A stretch of 64,000 nt of DNA, from NCBI GenBank assembly GCA_040954595.2, contig CM082580.2:10726001-10790000 (forward strand), given 5' to 3'. The notes below the pieces were generated by a model. The model was given only the letters and a program-made list of their open reading frames with translations, made no database searches and had not been told where the DNA came from. The stretch's first letter is position 1. The number at the start of each line of letters is the position of its first letter. The DNA comes from Balanoglossus misakiensis (taxonomy: Eukaryota > Hemichordata). Of this stretch, positions 16,101 to 29,014 are shown piece by piece. Position numbers and translations under genes: made by a program.

Positions 16101-18944
16101 GTCTCACACAAAATCTTTCTATCATTGCAGTCATAAAGATGATTATGATCAGTATGGATTCAGCAGGCGGCTTGAGGGAACTGATGAAGACTCTCTGGTT
16201 TCCAAGGCGACAGATCTACAAAGAAGATCAGAGGAAATCACGGCAAGTTAAAACTTTCTTAAAATTAAGTTCTCTCGTGCCCTGTGCAACATAATTCAAG
16301 CAGGTTGCATTTCATAATGCTTATAGCAATTCAACTGTGTATTAAACATGTCACCTTTCTTCTTAGACAAAAGTGGTTGATTTAGAGATGTCAAATGGAG
16401 TGAAATGGGAGAATTACATTGTCGCTCAACGGAAGAGACCATTTACAAGATCGGTGAGTAATGTCGCATGATGCAAACAACAGCAGTGTTCTATCTATGG
16501 GATATAGTCATGTGATAGTGGTACAAATAAATACACAAGGGTGAGCGCGTGCATTCATAGAAATACTCAGACTTCTAAAGCTGTTCTAATTCCTTTGTAA
16601 ATGTATATATATATATTTAAAAACCATTAATTTCACACTGATTTTGAAATCTATTCTTGCAGCCGGAGTTGAAGGGGTTGATCCGGGCAGGAATTCCAAA
16701 TGAGTACCGAGAACAAATCTGGAAAGGGTGAGGATTCCATTCACAGGCAAACTTCAACTCGTTTTTGAATCGTTCCTCATATGATTTCAGTTGTGGCTTT
16801 GTCCGTGCGTGTTTCTGAGAAATATTATCATCTTGTCATGCTGTATGAAAAACTAAGTTGTACAGCACAATGTTGAGTGTTGATGTTTTTATCTTATACT
16901 TTCTTATACAGATGTATTTATCATCTTGTTCAAAATGTCAAAGATGCAAAAGGACTTGGGTACTACCAAAAACTTCATGAATCAGAGGTAAGCTCTGTGA
17001 ACCCTCTCTCCCCCAGATTTCTATAGAAGCCCAACTTTACCGTAGAAAACATGAATTTGAAGTATCTTAAGTGAACAGTAATATCAACATTTAACTTTTT
17101 TCCCTTTAGCAGTTCAAGTTGCGTCCATCTGCTAAACAGATTGAACTAGACTTGCTGAGAACGCTGCCCAACAATAAACATTATGAAAACATGGACTCTG
17201 ATGGAGTAAGTACACAGCTGCAAACAATTTTAACAACATTGTGCTTTGTTCTGCTTGACAATATGTTTGATTGTCTTAATGGGAAAGTAACCTCTACCCA
17301 AATTCTGCTTGTAAGGTTCCCAAGCTGCGAAGAGTTCTGTTGGCATACAGCTGTCACAATCCAGACATTGGTTACTGTCAGGTAAGTTTGAGTGTTCTTT
17401 GAAGCCGTTTGTCCAGATAGCTACTATTTAAACTTCTGCTTATGTCAGGTTAAAGGGCACTGATCTTTTTATGTGCATAAGGCGGTGTGCTGTCCTAACA
17501 ACATACAATATGGCAGCGACCGTACTAGTAGTCTGTGTCGGAGATCAGGAAAAGACAGCAAATTGGATGAAAAGAAGGTACAAAACTAAAGATTGCTTAT
17601 TCGATTATATTTCTTTTACAGGGTTTGAACAGAGTAGCAGCCATTGCCCTGCTGTTTCTCTCAGAAGAGGATGCGTTCTGGTAAGTTGTAGGCACTTGTT
17701 TTCACCTTTCAGAAGCATCACACAGTTTGTCAGGTAGAAATGTAACAATGACAGCATCATTATAGTCACACATGTTAATCCACATTCTTTTGCTTTGAAC
17801 CATTTCAGGTGTCTGGTGGCAATCGTTGAGCACATCATGCCAAGAGACTACTACAGTAAGACACTGATCGGCTCACAGACTGATCAGAGAGTCTTTAAAG
17901 ATGTACTGGCTGACAAGGCACCAAGAATCAGTGCACACCTTGATACCTACAAGTAAGAAAACGTTTCTTCATAGTCTCTTCCCATCGAATTCCTTCTTAG
18001 AGGAAATATCTCATGCAATTTATATGGCTTATTTGAAAAATGAATTATTTTTTTCACAGGGTTGATCTTTCCCTTATTACTTTCAACTGGTTTCTAACCA
18101 TCTTCTGTGAAACAGTACCCATAGAGGTAAGATTTTAAGCATTTAATATGTGGTCACATTCCTGCAGCTATTAAAGTTTGATGTGATGATGTTCGTTTCT
18201 AGTTTTCACAAGAAAACACTTCAGATTGAAATGAAGTTCTCTCAACTTTTTGGGTAAAAAATGAATGTCTCAATCTCAGAAAGTTACAGCACCATAATCT
18301 GCTGAAACACTATTTTATGAATGTGGGTCTTTTTGCATCTCAACAGACAATGCTCAGGATATGGGATAGCATGCTTTATGAAGGTAACAAGGTGCTCTTC
18401 AGATTTGCATTGGCTTTCTTCAGATATTCCGAGGAAGAGCTCCTGAAACTTTCAGATTACATGGCAATATTTAACTACCTCCGGCACATGTCGATGAAAA
18501 TGACAGACGTCAGGAAAATAGCGCAGGTAAGAAATGCATAGGTTTATTTGGAAGGTAACACTTGGCAGTTTCTGATTTTGTTTACCAGTATGGTTGCCAT
18601 TTTATTGGTTAATAACTAGTAAGCACAACATACTTTCAATGTCCACAGATTGCATTCCATGACCTGAATCCATTTCCACGGAAACCAATCAACAGCAGAA
18701 GAGCCTATCATCTGGCCCAGGTTAAGGTAAGAAGCTGGCCCTCATATGTAATACATGTACTTGATCATTGTAGAATCTAGAGATCTACAGAGATCTACGG
18801 GGGTGAGATACGCATATCTTTTAACATTACTACTGCTGTTATTTATTTTAGGCTGAGCTGGCAGAAATCAATGCCTTGAGAGAAGAGTTCATATCTATTA
18901 GAGCGGATGGTGAGGAAGAAATCTTCAGCGATGAAGATAACTGA
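10144..18944 (+). CDS. TBC1D2: TBC1D2/TBC1D2B-type Rab GTPase-activating protein
   Basis: Rab GAP of the TBC1D2 (Armus) family. In vertebrates these act on Rab7/Rab22 in endosome, autophagy and cadherin traffic. There are 30 coding exons, totalling 2850 nt, or 949 residues: 10144-10311, 11430-11512, 11601-11669, 11867-11941, 12173-12245, 12418-12486, 12695-12764, 12968-13106, 13332-13448, 13705-13737, 13935-13980, 14151-14278, 14463-14597, 14723-14822, 15011-15136, 15311-15417, 15586-15671, 15813-15915, 16131-16242, 16367-16453, 16663-16727, 16912-16987, 17110-17205, 17316-17381, 17622-17680, 17809-17952, 18060-18126, 18347-18526, 18649-18726, 18852-18944. Domains: PH (about 61-156, from LCGYLNKMG to FWLQELQ), coiled coil (about 310-560), TBC (about 643-860). 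The TBC domain has GIPNEYREQIW, the Arg finger in IELDLLR (about R706) and the Gln finger in GYCQGLN (about Q743), so it should be catalytic. Exon 8 could start at 12956 instead, adding four residues. The human homologues have 928 and 963 residues. The C terminus is acidic. Confidence 0.95.
11121..11213 (+). mobile_element. 93-bp piggyBac-like MITE, copy 2
   Basis: TTAA-flanked 93-bp element with ends CCCTTTCACC and GGTGAAAGGG, lying in intron 1 of the TBC1D2-like gene. It has the same length as copy 1 (7985-8077) and is inverted relative to it, with only scattered differences. The matched length, ends and target site indicate two insertions of one family. Confidence 0.7.
16243..16366 (+). 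other. GC-AG intron in the TBC1D2-like gene
   Basis: The donor after codon ACG reads GCAAGT, not GTAAGT. Using the nearest GT, four bases on, shifts the next exon into a stop within five codons. The GC donor keeps frame into TKVVDLEMSN and gives consistent phase in both neighbours. Confidence 0.8.
17000..17057 (+). mobile_element. Degenerate, truncated copy of the 93-bp MITE
   Basis: The order of short blocks (AACCCTCTC, CCCCCAG, a TAGAAG-like block, CGTAGAAAAC) follows copy 2 at 11121-11213. The right end is missing and many bases differ. It lies in a TBC1D2-like intron. A still weaker relic may exist at about 6073-6130. Confidence 0.4.
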
Positions 18945-20748
18945 CAAGACACTTGTGTATTAATTCTGTGAATACGCTGTAAATATTCAGTACAGTACAG
19001 TACAGAGTTACATGTATGTTGCATCAAAGGCTGGTACTGTCATGGCACAGTAGTTTTCCAAGCTTAAATGTGTATCTTTTCTGCATGTAAACAAGACATC
19101 AACATCATATCAGAGTAAGACCGTGTCAACCAATGCATGTTACATCAAATTATGATGAGAATGTGATGAACAGTAACAATTAAAGCTTTGTTTTCGCTAA
19201 TGTACATTGCACCAGTTTCTGTGCACCTATTTTCACTTGCTAGCAACTGTCTTCCATGGGACTCATACGTGCAACCACAGATGGGAACAGTCACCCTTCC
19301 CTCTAAAAGGGAGATATGTATATATGTATTATGTTTTTATATCAATTTTTATATTTTTCTGTTTTAACTTCCAGTTTACTTGGTGGGTTTTGTAAATTTT
19401 CATACAGCACTCAACACTTGGATTTTTGTACTGCAATGAACTCATGATTAAGATTAGGAAATAAGTTATAAGTATTGTACGGTAATATGCAAAAGCATCA
19501 GATTTTTAAATGTCAAAGAACTACCCTTAGTATTGGGAGAGAAAAGAGTATTCTCCAGGTATAACTGGATATGGGACATTTGCAAGAGGTACCTATAAGC
19601 TGGCCTCATTATTGTTGGGAGAGGTAACCTTTTGTCAGAGAAATATATTTGTTTCATAGCAAATTAAGAAAGTGACTAGTTTGCCATTTCCTGCCACAGC
19701 ATATTTTATGTCTTTGATTGTTGAGTCTTCCTCCACCATTTCTTAAAAAGACATACTGTTTATCAAAGGCAACATGGAGATTCCTATGAACTACTAACTG
19801 TGAAATATTAACTATAGTAGAGTCAAATACAGTGTGTTGAATTATGAAGGAATAAACATCACACGTATTGAAAATCTTATAAGATTTTTTGATATGGCTG
19901 TCTCAAACTTGTCCAATGCCCAGATGTGACCTATTCCACTACAAAGTAGTTCAGACCTTTCAAAAGTGCAGGCCTTATAATAATGAGAATGATAAGATGC
20001 CAACCACCCTACATAGATGTATGTTTTTAGCGCATAAATTTCAACTGAACAATGGCATCGATACGAGACGAAATGTTATCACCTTCGTATCAAACACATG
20101 TTACATTATTTTGAGATTCCCATGCATATCACTCTTTGAAAGTTGACTTAGTCGACATAGATATCATTTGGCTATCGTCACCTCGTAAAGAATTGTCAAA
20201 TCGCCCTTTTTATTTTGTGTGGCTGATAGAGTTATAGCATATTGCTACGTGTAAGTTAACCTATGAACCTCTGCCACCCAACTGAAATAATTTTGTCAAT
20301 TAAAGGACTGGTCAGAATAACTGATGAATACACATGCACATATTGTAGCGTTGTGGCACCAAAATCCAATTTCAGCACACAGGAGCAGATAACATGAGAA
20401 TACATGAATGATAACGTTGACTGTTAGGCCTATAAAAGGGGTAACAGAGGGGGTCACGTTGTAGGTCTAGTTGTTAATGCGTGTTATCTTTGCGGAATCG
20501 TGCATATGATAGTGTACCACCTGTTGGTGGACACAATGCTTTTTAAGACGTTGTATTTGGATGTAGGTTGAACATGTATGAAAAAAGTATAGTGCCATGC
20601 CTTCAAGCTCCCAGACAACCTTATTCGCCGTGATACACTTTGACATCCCTACCCGTGTGTAAATGGAATAGTCTAAAAGTTTGAAAAAAATTAAGACATA
20701 AATGGATGCACCATCTGCAGTTTTTGAGATTAAACTCGCAGCTGGACC
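18945..20748. other. TBC1D2-like 3' UTR and spacer before the peroxidase cluster
   Basis: Candidate polyadenylation signals for the TBC1D2-like gene are ATTAAA near 19181 and AATAAA at 19851-19856. A TATAAAAG box at 20431-20438 is a possible promoter element for peroxidase gene A, but it is more than 300 bp before that start codon. No other coding sequence is supported. Confidence 0.4.
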
Positions 20749-22074
20749 ATGGCGTTCAGATTCGGAGCCTTCGTGCTCCTCTCCTGCATGGCCCTGGGGC
20801 TGGGCCCTTCGGTCGTACAGTCGCAGGTCTCGATGAAGAAATACTGCGACGCTACGAATAAAACAATCCACGACTACGGCGGGACGTCTCTTCAAACCGG
20901 GCAGTTTACCCCGCTCAGCAACTTTAAGGGATACACTTTGTTGATCCTCCCTACTTCCACCTACTGAGGTATGTAACATATTTTAGCAATGTACTATTTG
21001 TTTGGACCATCAAATAATTTGTCATTTTGAAATTTGGAGACCTAATATTTTACCAATTTGGAAGCGGTGTAAAAGTCGGGGCTATATACGATGTTTTTTA
21101 CTTGGAACAAGCAAGTCACAAACCAAAACTTAACGCTAGCTACTCAAACTATCTATGTGCTACCTAACAAATTTACGATGAATATCACAGAATTCATGTA
21201 ATGTCCTTAAAAATCGTCTGATTTCTTTTTTTTAATAATAGGTTTGACCCATCAGTATTTGGAACTGAATGCACTTGTTGATGAATTTGCCGCGGAAAAC
21301 TTCACCATTCTTGGGTATCCGTGTAACCAGTTCTGTAAGTATTGATATCAACCCTCTCAGTTCAGATATTCTTTTGTAACTTGACTCTGCCCTGTTCATT
21401 CGTTAGGCCTAAATACTGAAGTTATCTTCTTTCTGAGAATACCTAGTAACTCTTTTTTACAGCGTTGCAAGAACCTGGGGCAAATGATGAGATATTGAAT
21501 GGCATCAGGCATGTACGTCCGGGAGGAGGGTACGAGCCAAACTTCACACTTTTCGAGAAGAATGATGTCAACGGGGTAAATGCCCAAGAGGTGTGGAGAT
21601 ACCTTCAGGTAGGCGATGCTCAGGATCCAACGTTCTTATTTTAACATATAGAATAGATATAGGCCGATGTAGTACGCGCACGTAAACGCATGATATGTAT
21701 ATTATGATATGTATATTTGGGCATATGTATTTGTTAATAAGAGGCTGTATGCAATTTGTGTATGTGCGCGCTCTTCTCTTCCGACATTCGATTGAAATGT
21801 TAGAGAGATATAAGATTATTGAAATTCTATTGTCTCTTTTTAACCACCACAGGATATCTGCAAAACCCCAAATCCTGAGCTAGGGAGCAAGGACAGCTTG
21901 GCTTGGGATCAGCTTCATGCTGACGACATCCGCTGGACTTTCATGGAGAGGTTCATCATCGATGCAAATGGTTATCCGTACATCCGCATCTACGACCCCA
22001 AGGACCCGTATGCGCCCGGTGGTTTGAGGGAAGACCTGGAGCAGTATTTCAGAGATGGTTACATCGATCTGTAA
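20749..22074 (+). CDS. GPX3-like: Secreted selenocysteine glutathione peroxidase A (GPX3-like)
   Basis: Reduces H2O2 and organic hydroperoxides with thiols; the GPX1/2/3 type is usually tetrameric. Exons: 20749-20968, 21242-21334, 21463-21608, 21853-22074 (681 nt, 226 residues, the same length as human GPX3). The TGA at 20965-20967 is read as selenocysteine (U73). It is followed by one base, then the intron, and the frame resumes as [18 protein letters not shown] signal peptide is visible ([19 protein letters not shown]), so the protein is predicted to be secreted. The tetramer-interface loop [16 protein letters not shown] is present. Catalytic tetrad: U73, Q103 in PCNQF, W181; the fourth position, normally Asn in RWNF, is T182. 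The usual NVAS before Sec is replaced by PTST. It is the first of four head-to-tail genes and pairs most closely with B (both end GYIDL). A SECIS lies in the 3' UTR. Sec insertion is inferred from frame plus SECIS. Confidence 0.95.
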
Positions 22075-22215
22075 AGCGCGCCACCATGCGAATGATTGAG
22101 GGATAATTACAAAGACGTTTAATATCACGAACTCATGCATTGCGCTACTTTGATAATTGTGAGGCATTTTTTCGCCAGTCAAAATGGATATTAAGATGGC
22201 AGCTTGTTTTGTTTT

Positions 22216-22349
22216 CATGGCAACACTATTCATGACGGGCTGACAACAAACCATGTCTATGGTGTGTCTGTCCTGATACCTTATTGTCATAGTTACGAAA
22301 TGTTTTGTGCATTCCATTTTGTAACCAACCAATATCAATTGTTGCCATG
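22216..22349 (+). promoter_or_regulatory. SECIS element and associated hairpin of gene A
   Basis: SECIS core: ATGA at 22232-22235 and TGAT at 22274-22277. Helix II includes GACA/TGTC, the unpaired apical AA lies in ACAA, and an extra ACCAT/ATGGT mini-helix above it makes a type II SECIS. Downstream is a hairpin at 22292-22325 with 11-bp arms GTTACGAAATG and CATTTTGTAAC. A perfect 10-bp helix, 22216-22225 with 22340-22349, can enclose both arms. The conventional short helix I next to the core has a mismatch in this copy. Confidence 0.9.
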
Positions 22350-22363
22350 GTTTTGTAAACATC

Positions 22364-22391
22364 AATAAACTGTCTACTTGATATTAATAAA
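22364..22391 (+). terminator. Gene A polyadenylation signals
   Basis: AATAAA at 22364-22369 and again at 22386-22391, just after the SECIS module. Confidence 0.7.
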
Positions 22392-23892
22392 GTGTCTCAA
22401 TGATTGATCAATGTTACCTTTGCACACTCACTATACCACCGCGTTGTTCTATGTTCGATGATCTCATAGAAAATGATTGACATCTGCGAAGAATTGGACA
22501 TTCTACCCAGGGGGTGTCAACGTACCTTGGGCATGATGGATGCTGTGTGTACGATAATATATATCATGTATATGGACTCAGTAAACAACGCCATCATGCG
22601 ACTAAGCGGTAAAATATTACCCATGGTGAAGGAATGCTTATCACTTCACAAAATCTTGAATGCAAATATGCGAACATATGGCTAAATATATTCTCATTTT
22701 CTGACAGTTTTCACTAAAGTTTCTGAAGAATAAAGCACGTTTGGTGTTCAAGACAAATAAGCCACAGGCGCATATGGCATATTTTGGGATAGTGCAGATC
22801 ATTTTTAATTTGTAGGATATGCATTACTTGTTGTTTTTATGTACAGCATTTCATCATCGTCAAATGGAGAATGACGACATGCATGCTTCTTTGGAAGAAG
22901 CGTTTTAAAACCACAGCATTTACATGGATAATCTGCATGTGATTTGACTCTGAAGTATATTGTAAGAAACAAAAGAGACACACATATATATATATATTAT
23001 CATTTTACTTGTTGTCCTTTTCTGAAAGTTCATCTTAATAAACCACTTTTGGTGGCAATGTCGGAACGCGCGGCCATAATGACCTGAATCCCTATCGTAG
23101 TTCGTAATGATGCGGTTTGTGTCGGAACACACCGGAATTATCTAACAGATTACGAGTCACGCATGCCCGTTTTGTAATATTCTCACAGTGAGTGCCAACA
23201 TTCGACATCTCAGTACAAAGGTTCGTGTCGGGGTGAAGGACGGTGCGTCCCAGCAGCACGCAATGTGAGTTGTCTGATAACCGCTTGTGCAATAGAATCT
23301 GCACCGTGTTATCCTCCTCGGTCACGAAAAGGGCGTTCACCGTTCAGCAGATGTTGTTGAAATGTAAGGCTATTTGCGTAAGTGATAATTTGCATAAATG
23401 GTGTAAGCTTGTTGCATGTGCCCGTAACTAGAAATCGCCAATTTTTAGGTGTACGCAAGAAACGTTCTGTGGTGGCCTCAAATTACTTTAGGCCTAGTCT
23501 TAATCTCCCACAGGATATCAGACCATGCAGAAAAATCATATTTTACAATAATGATAAAGTTTGACAGAAGCGCTAGGCACACTGTCTGCTTCCGAGCGAA
23601 TCAAACCAGCTGTAGATAGTGATGTAATGATAGTGAGTTTTTTTACGTCAGACACTGTGAACACATCACAATAAAGGGACTAGTCTATAAAGTTGAGAGT
23701 GGGAACATAATCGGGGGGGGGGGGATTATTGTTTCCGATGGTTTACGACTGCAGAGTTTCAATGTTAAATTTCAGCTTGGCGTGAACTCATACCGCATTG
23801 GTCGGCCCCTAGCAGTTTTTAAACGTAGGTCTACGTGTTCAAAATCATGAGAATACTACCATGTGTGCACACACCGAGTGCTTTTTTTTTTC
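22392..23892. other. Spacer between peroxidase genes A and B
   Basis: No coding exon or peroxidase remnant was recognised. A run of 12 G occurs at 23713-23724. The short block AATAAAGGGACTAGTC near 23671 resembles the sequence just before gene B and one near 20298 before gene A, so it may be a shared upstream remnant. Confidence 0.35.
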
Positions 23893-23900
23893 AATAAAAG
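23893..23900 (+). promoter_or_regulatory. TATA-like box of peroxidase gene B
   Basis: AATAAAAG lies 40-47 bp before the gene B start codon. TATA-like boxes at similar distances precede genes C and D, implying very short 5' UTRs. Confidence 0.4.
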
Positions 23901-23939
23901 GGCCAGTCAACTGAAATTAGGCATTATGTGAGGTGGATC

Positions 23940-26226
23940 ATGGCGTTTCGGATTGGAGCCTTCGTGCTCCTCTCTTGTGTGGCCCTGGGCCTCGGGCAGT
24001 TCGTGTCGTTGAAAAAGTACTGCGACGCTACAACTAAAAGCATCCATGATTATGGCGGTACTCCGCTACAGACCGGAGTTCCGATTTCGCTCAGCGATTT
24101 CAAAGGTTACACCGTTCTTGTCATCGCTAGCTCCACATACTGAGGTAGGATATTGTATTTTCGTTTATTCATTGAGTCGATATTTTACTTTTAAAAAATC
24201 ACGTGTATACTCTCCCTGCCTCTGTCTGTCTGTCTGTCTCTCTCTCTCACTCTGTCTCTCTCTCTCCCCTCTCTCAGCCTACACACACCAGTATCTGGAA
24301 CTGAATGCACTTGTTGACGAATTTGCAGCAGATAACTTCACCATACTTGCGTACCCATGCAATCAATTCTGTAAGTTCTATAGTAATATCATGTCCGTTC
24401 TCTGTCTGTACACACCTCTCCTTATGTATTTACTGTTTCTCCGCTCCGTGTCGAGAAATTAAAATATGACGCCATCTACATTATCTCTATAGGAGGGTAT
24501 TGTGGGTTGGATGGGGACCAACTCAGGAACGGGGTAAAATTAACTCTAAACATCACCGAACATTACGTGATCCATTTGTTTATCATATCATTCATGTGTC
24601 GAGACATCCCTATCAGACACGCCCGTGTTATCATCATTACATTCACCCGTACCGAAATTGGGTCGTTGGCTATTAAGAGACAACCAGTTGCATAAGTCAT
24701 GAATGTTATGCAGGTGATTCGATTAATCTGTGACGTCATCGGTGAAAAGTTCATTTGTGTAGGATTTTAGGAATCCCTTCAATTTTGCTTGTGGTTCCAG
24801 GGCTGCAAGAACCCGGGGCGAATGATGAGATCTTGAACGGGATCCAGTATGTACGCCCGGGAGGTGGCTACGTGCCCAACTTCACACTCTTCGAGAAGGG
24901 GGATGCGAACGGCATTAATGCCCAAGAGATATGGTTACATCTCCAGGTACAGTAATGTTGAATACGTTTCATTCGTTGTCAGATAGGCTATCCGTGTCGT
25001 TGACTGGGACCCTGCCTCGGTGACAAACACCAAAGAGGCAGGTAAGGTCAAACCGCCATATTTAGAATTGTGGAATCTGGCTAATAAATGAACGTTCTAT
25101 AACTTCCGGGCTAGATTCAATCTGTCGCGTTTCTTGACATTCAATTTTACTCTTACCGAATATACATATTTTAAAAAAACCAACAGTTTATGATGGAAGT
25201 GAAGCTAAAATCAATACAACTACTGACACAAATGAACGTAAGCTTTACAACAGACATGCGCATTAGCCCTAACACATTACAAAATGGCGGACGGCCTTTA
25301 TCTGCGTATCGCGTTAGTCTCGGTTACCCAGACGCCTTTGCTCTTCCGATGCTCTCCAGAAAAGGGTCTGGGGAAATACTATTGAAAGCTTTGTAAAACA
25401 AAATGGCCGATGTCAGGATTTTGATCATCGCCTGATTGGCTGAGCTGTCAGTATGACCCGGGTCACTGCAATAGTTTCGACAATCGTCTACCAAAGATAT
25501 TTCATATAATTTCTCCAACAATGCTAACAGAGGACGCCTTTTGCCTTTCGCACCAACCAACAAGTACCGGTCTCTTGATATGAAGATACGACAAATAATC
25601 ACACATTGTCGAGAGTCAGTGACCCGGGTCATACTGACAGCTCAGCCAATCAGGCGATGATCAAAATCCTGACATCGGCCATTTTGTTTTACAAAGCTTT
25701 CAATAGTATTTCCCCAGACCCTTTTCTGGAGAGCATCGGAAGAGCAAAGGCGTCTGGGTAACCGAGACTACGTATCGCGTATATCTTCGTGACCTGTCTT
25801 TTTGCTTAGTCACGTGAGACGCAGTGTTCAGCGAATCCGTGTCGGTTCGCCTGACACTACGCTTCTCTCCAGCGAGAGAATGTCGAAAGGGTTCTGGTCA
25901 ACATAACGAGCAAGAAACTCTGTCCAGTAAGGACAGAAAGTAAAACGAGATCGATGAGAAAGATAATACACCTGTTTGATGTCGCTGTCTACATTCTATT
26001 GCAGACTACTTGCAAAAGCGCCAATCCTGACATGGGTGACAAAACTGTTCTGGCTTGGGATTCCCTGAACGTCGATAACATCCGTTGGACCTTCGCCGAC
26101 AGGTTCATTGTTGACGTCGACGGTATTCCGTACATCCGTATCTACGATGAAAAAGACCCATACGAGCCTGGCGGCCTCCGGGATGACCTGGAGCAGTACT
26201 TCCGGGACGGGTACATTGACCTGTAA
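23940..26226 (+). CDS. GPX3-like: Secreted selenocysteine glutathione peroxidase B (GPX3-like)
   Basis: Exons: 23940-24144, 24278-24370, 24801-24946, 26005-26226 (666 nt, 221 residues). The Sec codon TGA is at 24141-24143 (U68), one base before the exon 1 donor. The N terminus [19 protein letters not shown] is a signal peptide. The tetrad is U68, Q98 (PCNQF), W176, with Thr177 in place of Asn. Unlike A and C, the residues after Sec read U-AYTHQY instead of U-GLTHQY, so the near-invariant Gly after Sec is Ala. The interface loop [16 protein letters not shown] is kept. The last intron (24947-26004) is the longest in the cluster and holds a 456-bp inverted-repeat transposon. The acceptor of exon 2 lies at the end of a TC-rich microsatellite. 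This is the sister copy of A: same exon-4 length, [13 protein letters not shown]-terminal GYIDL. A SECIS is present downstream. Confidence 0.94.
24221..24277 (+). repeat. TC-rich microsatellite forming the gene B exon 2 polypyrimidine tract
   Basis: Imperfect TCTG and TCTC repeats run directly into the CAG acceptor before exon 2 of gene B. Confidence 0.8.
25305..25780. mobile_element. 456-bp foldback/MITE element with 154-bp inverted repeats
   Basis: The left arm 25315-25468 and right arm 25617-25770 are reverse complements with no mismatch that I could find, around a 148-bp unique centre. The ends read TAGTCTCGGTTACCCAGACG. A 10-bp direct repeat CGTATCGCGT flanks the element (25305-25314 and 25771-25780) and fits a target-site duplication. 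The target size and long arms suggest a MULE-like or foldback non-autonomous DNA transposon. No transposase frame is present. It sits in the last intron of peroxidase gene B. Confidence 0.85.
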
Positions 26227-26357
26227 ATAGCGCCCTCAAAGGGAAGGAATCAGCTAATGAATATGATGTGACAAACGACTCACAGTAATTATAGAGAAAG
26301 CGCGAACCTATTTTATTAACAATGTGATAATGTTGCATGGGAGTTTGTTGTTTGTTT

Positions 26358-26496
26358 CCACGGTAACAATATTCATGACGGGCTGGCAGTAAACCATGTG
26401 TGTGTGGTGTGCCTTCTCTGAACTATACATTGTCATAGTTACGAAATGTTTAGTGCATTCCATTTTGTAACCAACCAGTGTCCATTGTTGCTGTGG
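26358..26496 (+). promoter_or_regulatory. SECIS element and associated hairpin of gene B
   Basis: SECIS core: ATGA at 26375-26378 and TGAA at 26419-26422. Helix II has GGCA/TGCC, the apical AA lies in GTAAACC, and there is an ACCA/TGGT mini-helix. The second hairpin is at 26438-26471, identical to gene A in both 11-nt arms. The enclosing helix pairs 26358-26370 with 26484-26496, using G-U pairs where the sequence differs from A. Confidence 0.88.
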
Positions 26497-26509
26497 TTTT
26501 TGTAACATC

Positions 26510-26515
26510 AATAAA
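26510..26515 (+). terminator. Gene B polyadenylation signal
   Basis: AATAAA lies 14 nt after the SECIS module, at the same relative place as in genes A, C and D. Confidence 0.7.
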
Positions 26516-26925
26516 CTTTCGAAAGCAAACAATCGGTTGTTAAGCTTAGCCTAGGGTAGGTTTCTCGTGTGTATGTGCGTTTGTTTACATCCCCCACCTC
26601 TCTCCTCTCTGCTTGCTTTCTCCTCTCGCTCTCCTTCCCTCTCTCTAGGGCCCTTACAGTAACAGAGGTGAGACTGAGTAAAGACCATAGCAATTGGTAT
26701 CAGAGTATCTTTAGGTGGACCAGCCAAACACAAACGACGGCAAATCATCAAAGCGATGAACCACTGACCCCTGAGAGAACCCCGGCGTTCTGGATTGAAT
26801 CACACACAAGCATTGGCAAATATTCAAACTGAAAAGATGCCCAACTGGCATAGCGTTATCTCCGACCATCAACCTCTCCCATAAACTTTGTTATTCCATT
26901 GTTTATTATCGCCTTGATCATCGTG
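26516..26925. other. Spacer between peroxidase genes B and C
   Basis: Contains a TC-rich segment near 26587-26646 and no supported coding sequence. Confidence 0.35.
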
Positions 26926-26933
26926 TATAAATT
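26926..26933 (+). promoter_or_regulatory. TATA box of peroxidase gene C
   Basis: TATAAATT lies 40 bp before the gene C start codon. It predicts a transcription start within a few bases to tens of bases of the ATG. Confidence 0.55.
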
Positions 26934-26972
26934 GGAAATTTCTGGGTTAGGGACACATCTCTGGTCTGAAAC

Positions 26973-28422
<1,450 letters not shown>

Positions 28423-28567
28423 TCGGATGGGTACTCGCCCAAATCTATGATCATCATCACGTGATCGCCGTATAGAAATCACAGAAGTGGCCAGTTTCTT
28501 CATTTCCGCGCGTCTTCATTAAAACAATATTTTGAGAGGAAAAATGGGAGTTCTTATTGTTTGTCGC

Positions 28568-28700
28568 TATGGTAGCAATATTTATGACGGGCTGGTAGTA
28601 AACCAAAAACTGGTGTGTCAGTTCTGATGCTGCATTGTCATAGTTACGAAATGTTTAGTGCATTCCATTTTGTAACCAACCAATGTCCATTGTTGCCATG
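28568..28700 (+). promoter_or_regulatory. SECIS element and associated hairpin of gene C
   Basis: SECIS core: ATGA at 28584-28587 and TGAT at 28625-28628. Helix II is the most complete of the four, with GGGCT facing AGTTC and GGTA facing TGTC through G-U pairs. The apical AA lies in GTAAACC and there is an ACCA/TGGT mini-helix. The second hairpin is at 28643-28676. The enclosing helix 28568-28579 with 28689-28700 keeps 12 pairs using wobbles. Confidence 0.9.
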
Positions 28701-28713
28701 GAATTGTCGTAGC

Positions 28714-28719
28714 AATAAA
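28714..28719 (+). terminator. Gene C polyadenylation signal
   Basis: AATAAA 14 nt after the SECIS module. Confidence 0.7.
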
Positions 28720-29014
28720 GAGTTCATTTTCCCCAACAGGATCTCGTTGTAAATTTATGTGTACGTTTTCTTAGATGCGCCTGATGTAACACTCGGGCTC
28801 CAGTTTTGACGCGACACTCTGTTACAGATTATCTCTGTCTTTTGACCGTCGACCTTTGATCATAAACACGCTGACACCGACTGATATTGATATGGAATAT
28901 AAACAAAAATACCAAAAGAGAGACTCTAGGACAGTAATAATCTAGATGTTCAATCCCTCCAACGGTTACATCAGAGCCCAGTGTATATGCGATTGTTGCT
29001 ATGCCACCGAACTC
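28720..29014. other. Spacer between peroxidase genes C and D
   Basis: Short intergenic stretch. I see nothing in it except the promoter region of gene D. Confidence 0.3.

Noticed and set aside
20965-20967. TGA as a true stop, making genes A-D 66-72-residue peptides or pseudogenes
   Set aside because: All four copies keep TGA at the same codon, the downstream exons continue the peroxidase in frame, and each has a SECIS.
20467-20979. 170-codon minus-strand open frame over exon 1 of peroxidase A
   Set aside because: It is antisense to a strongly supported exon and shows no family signature.
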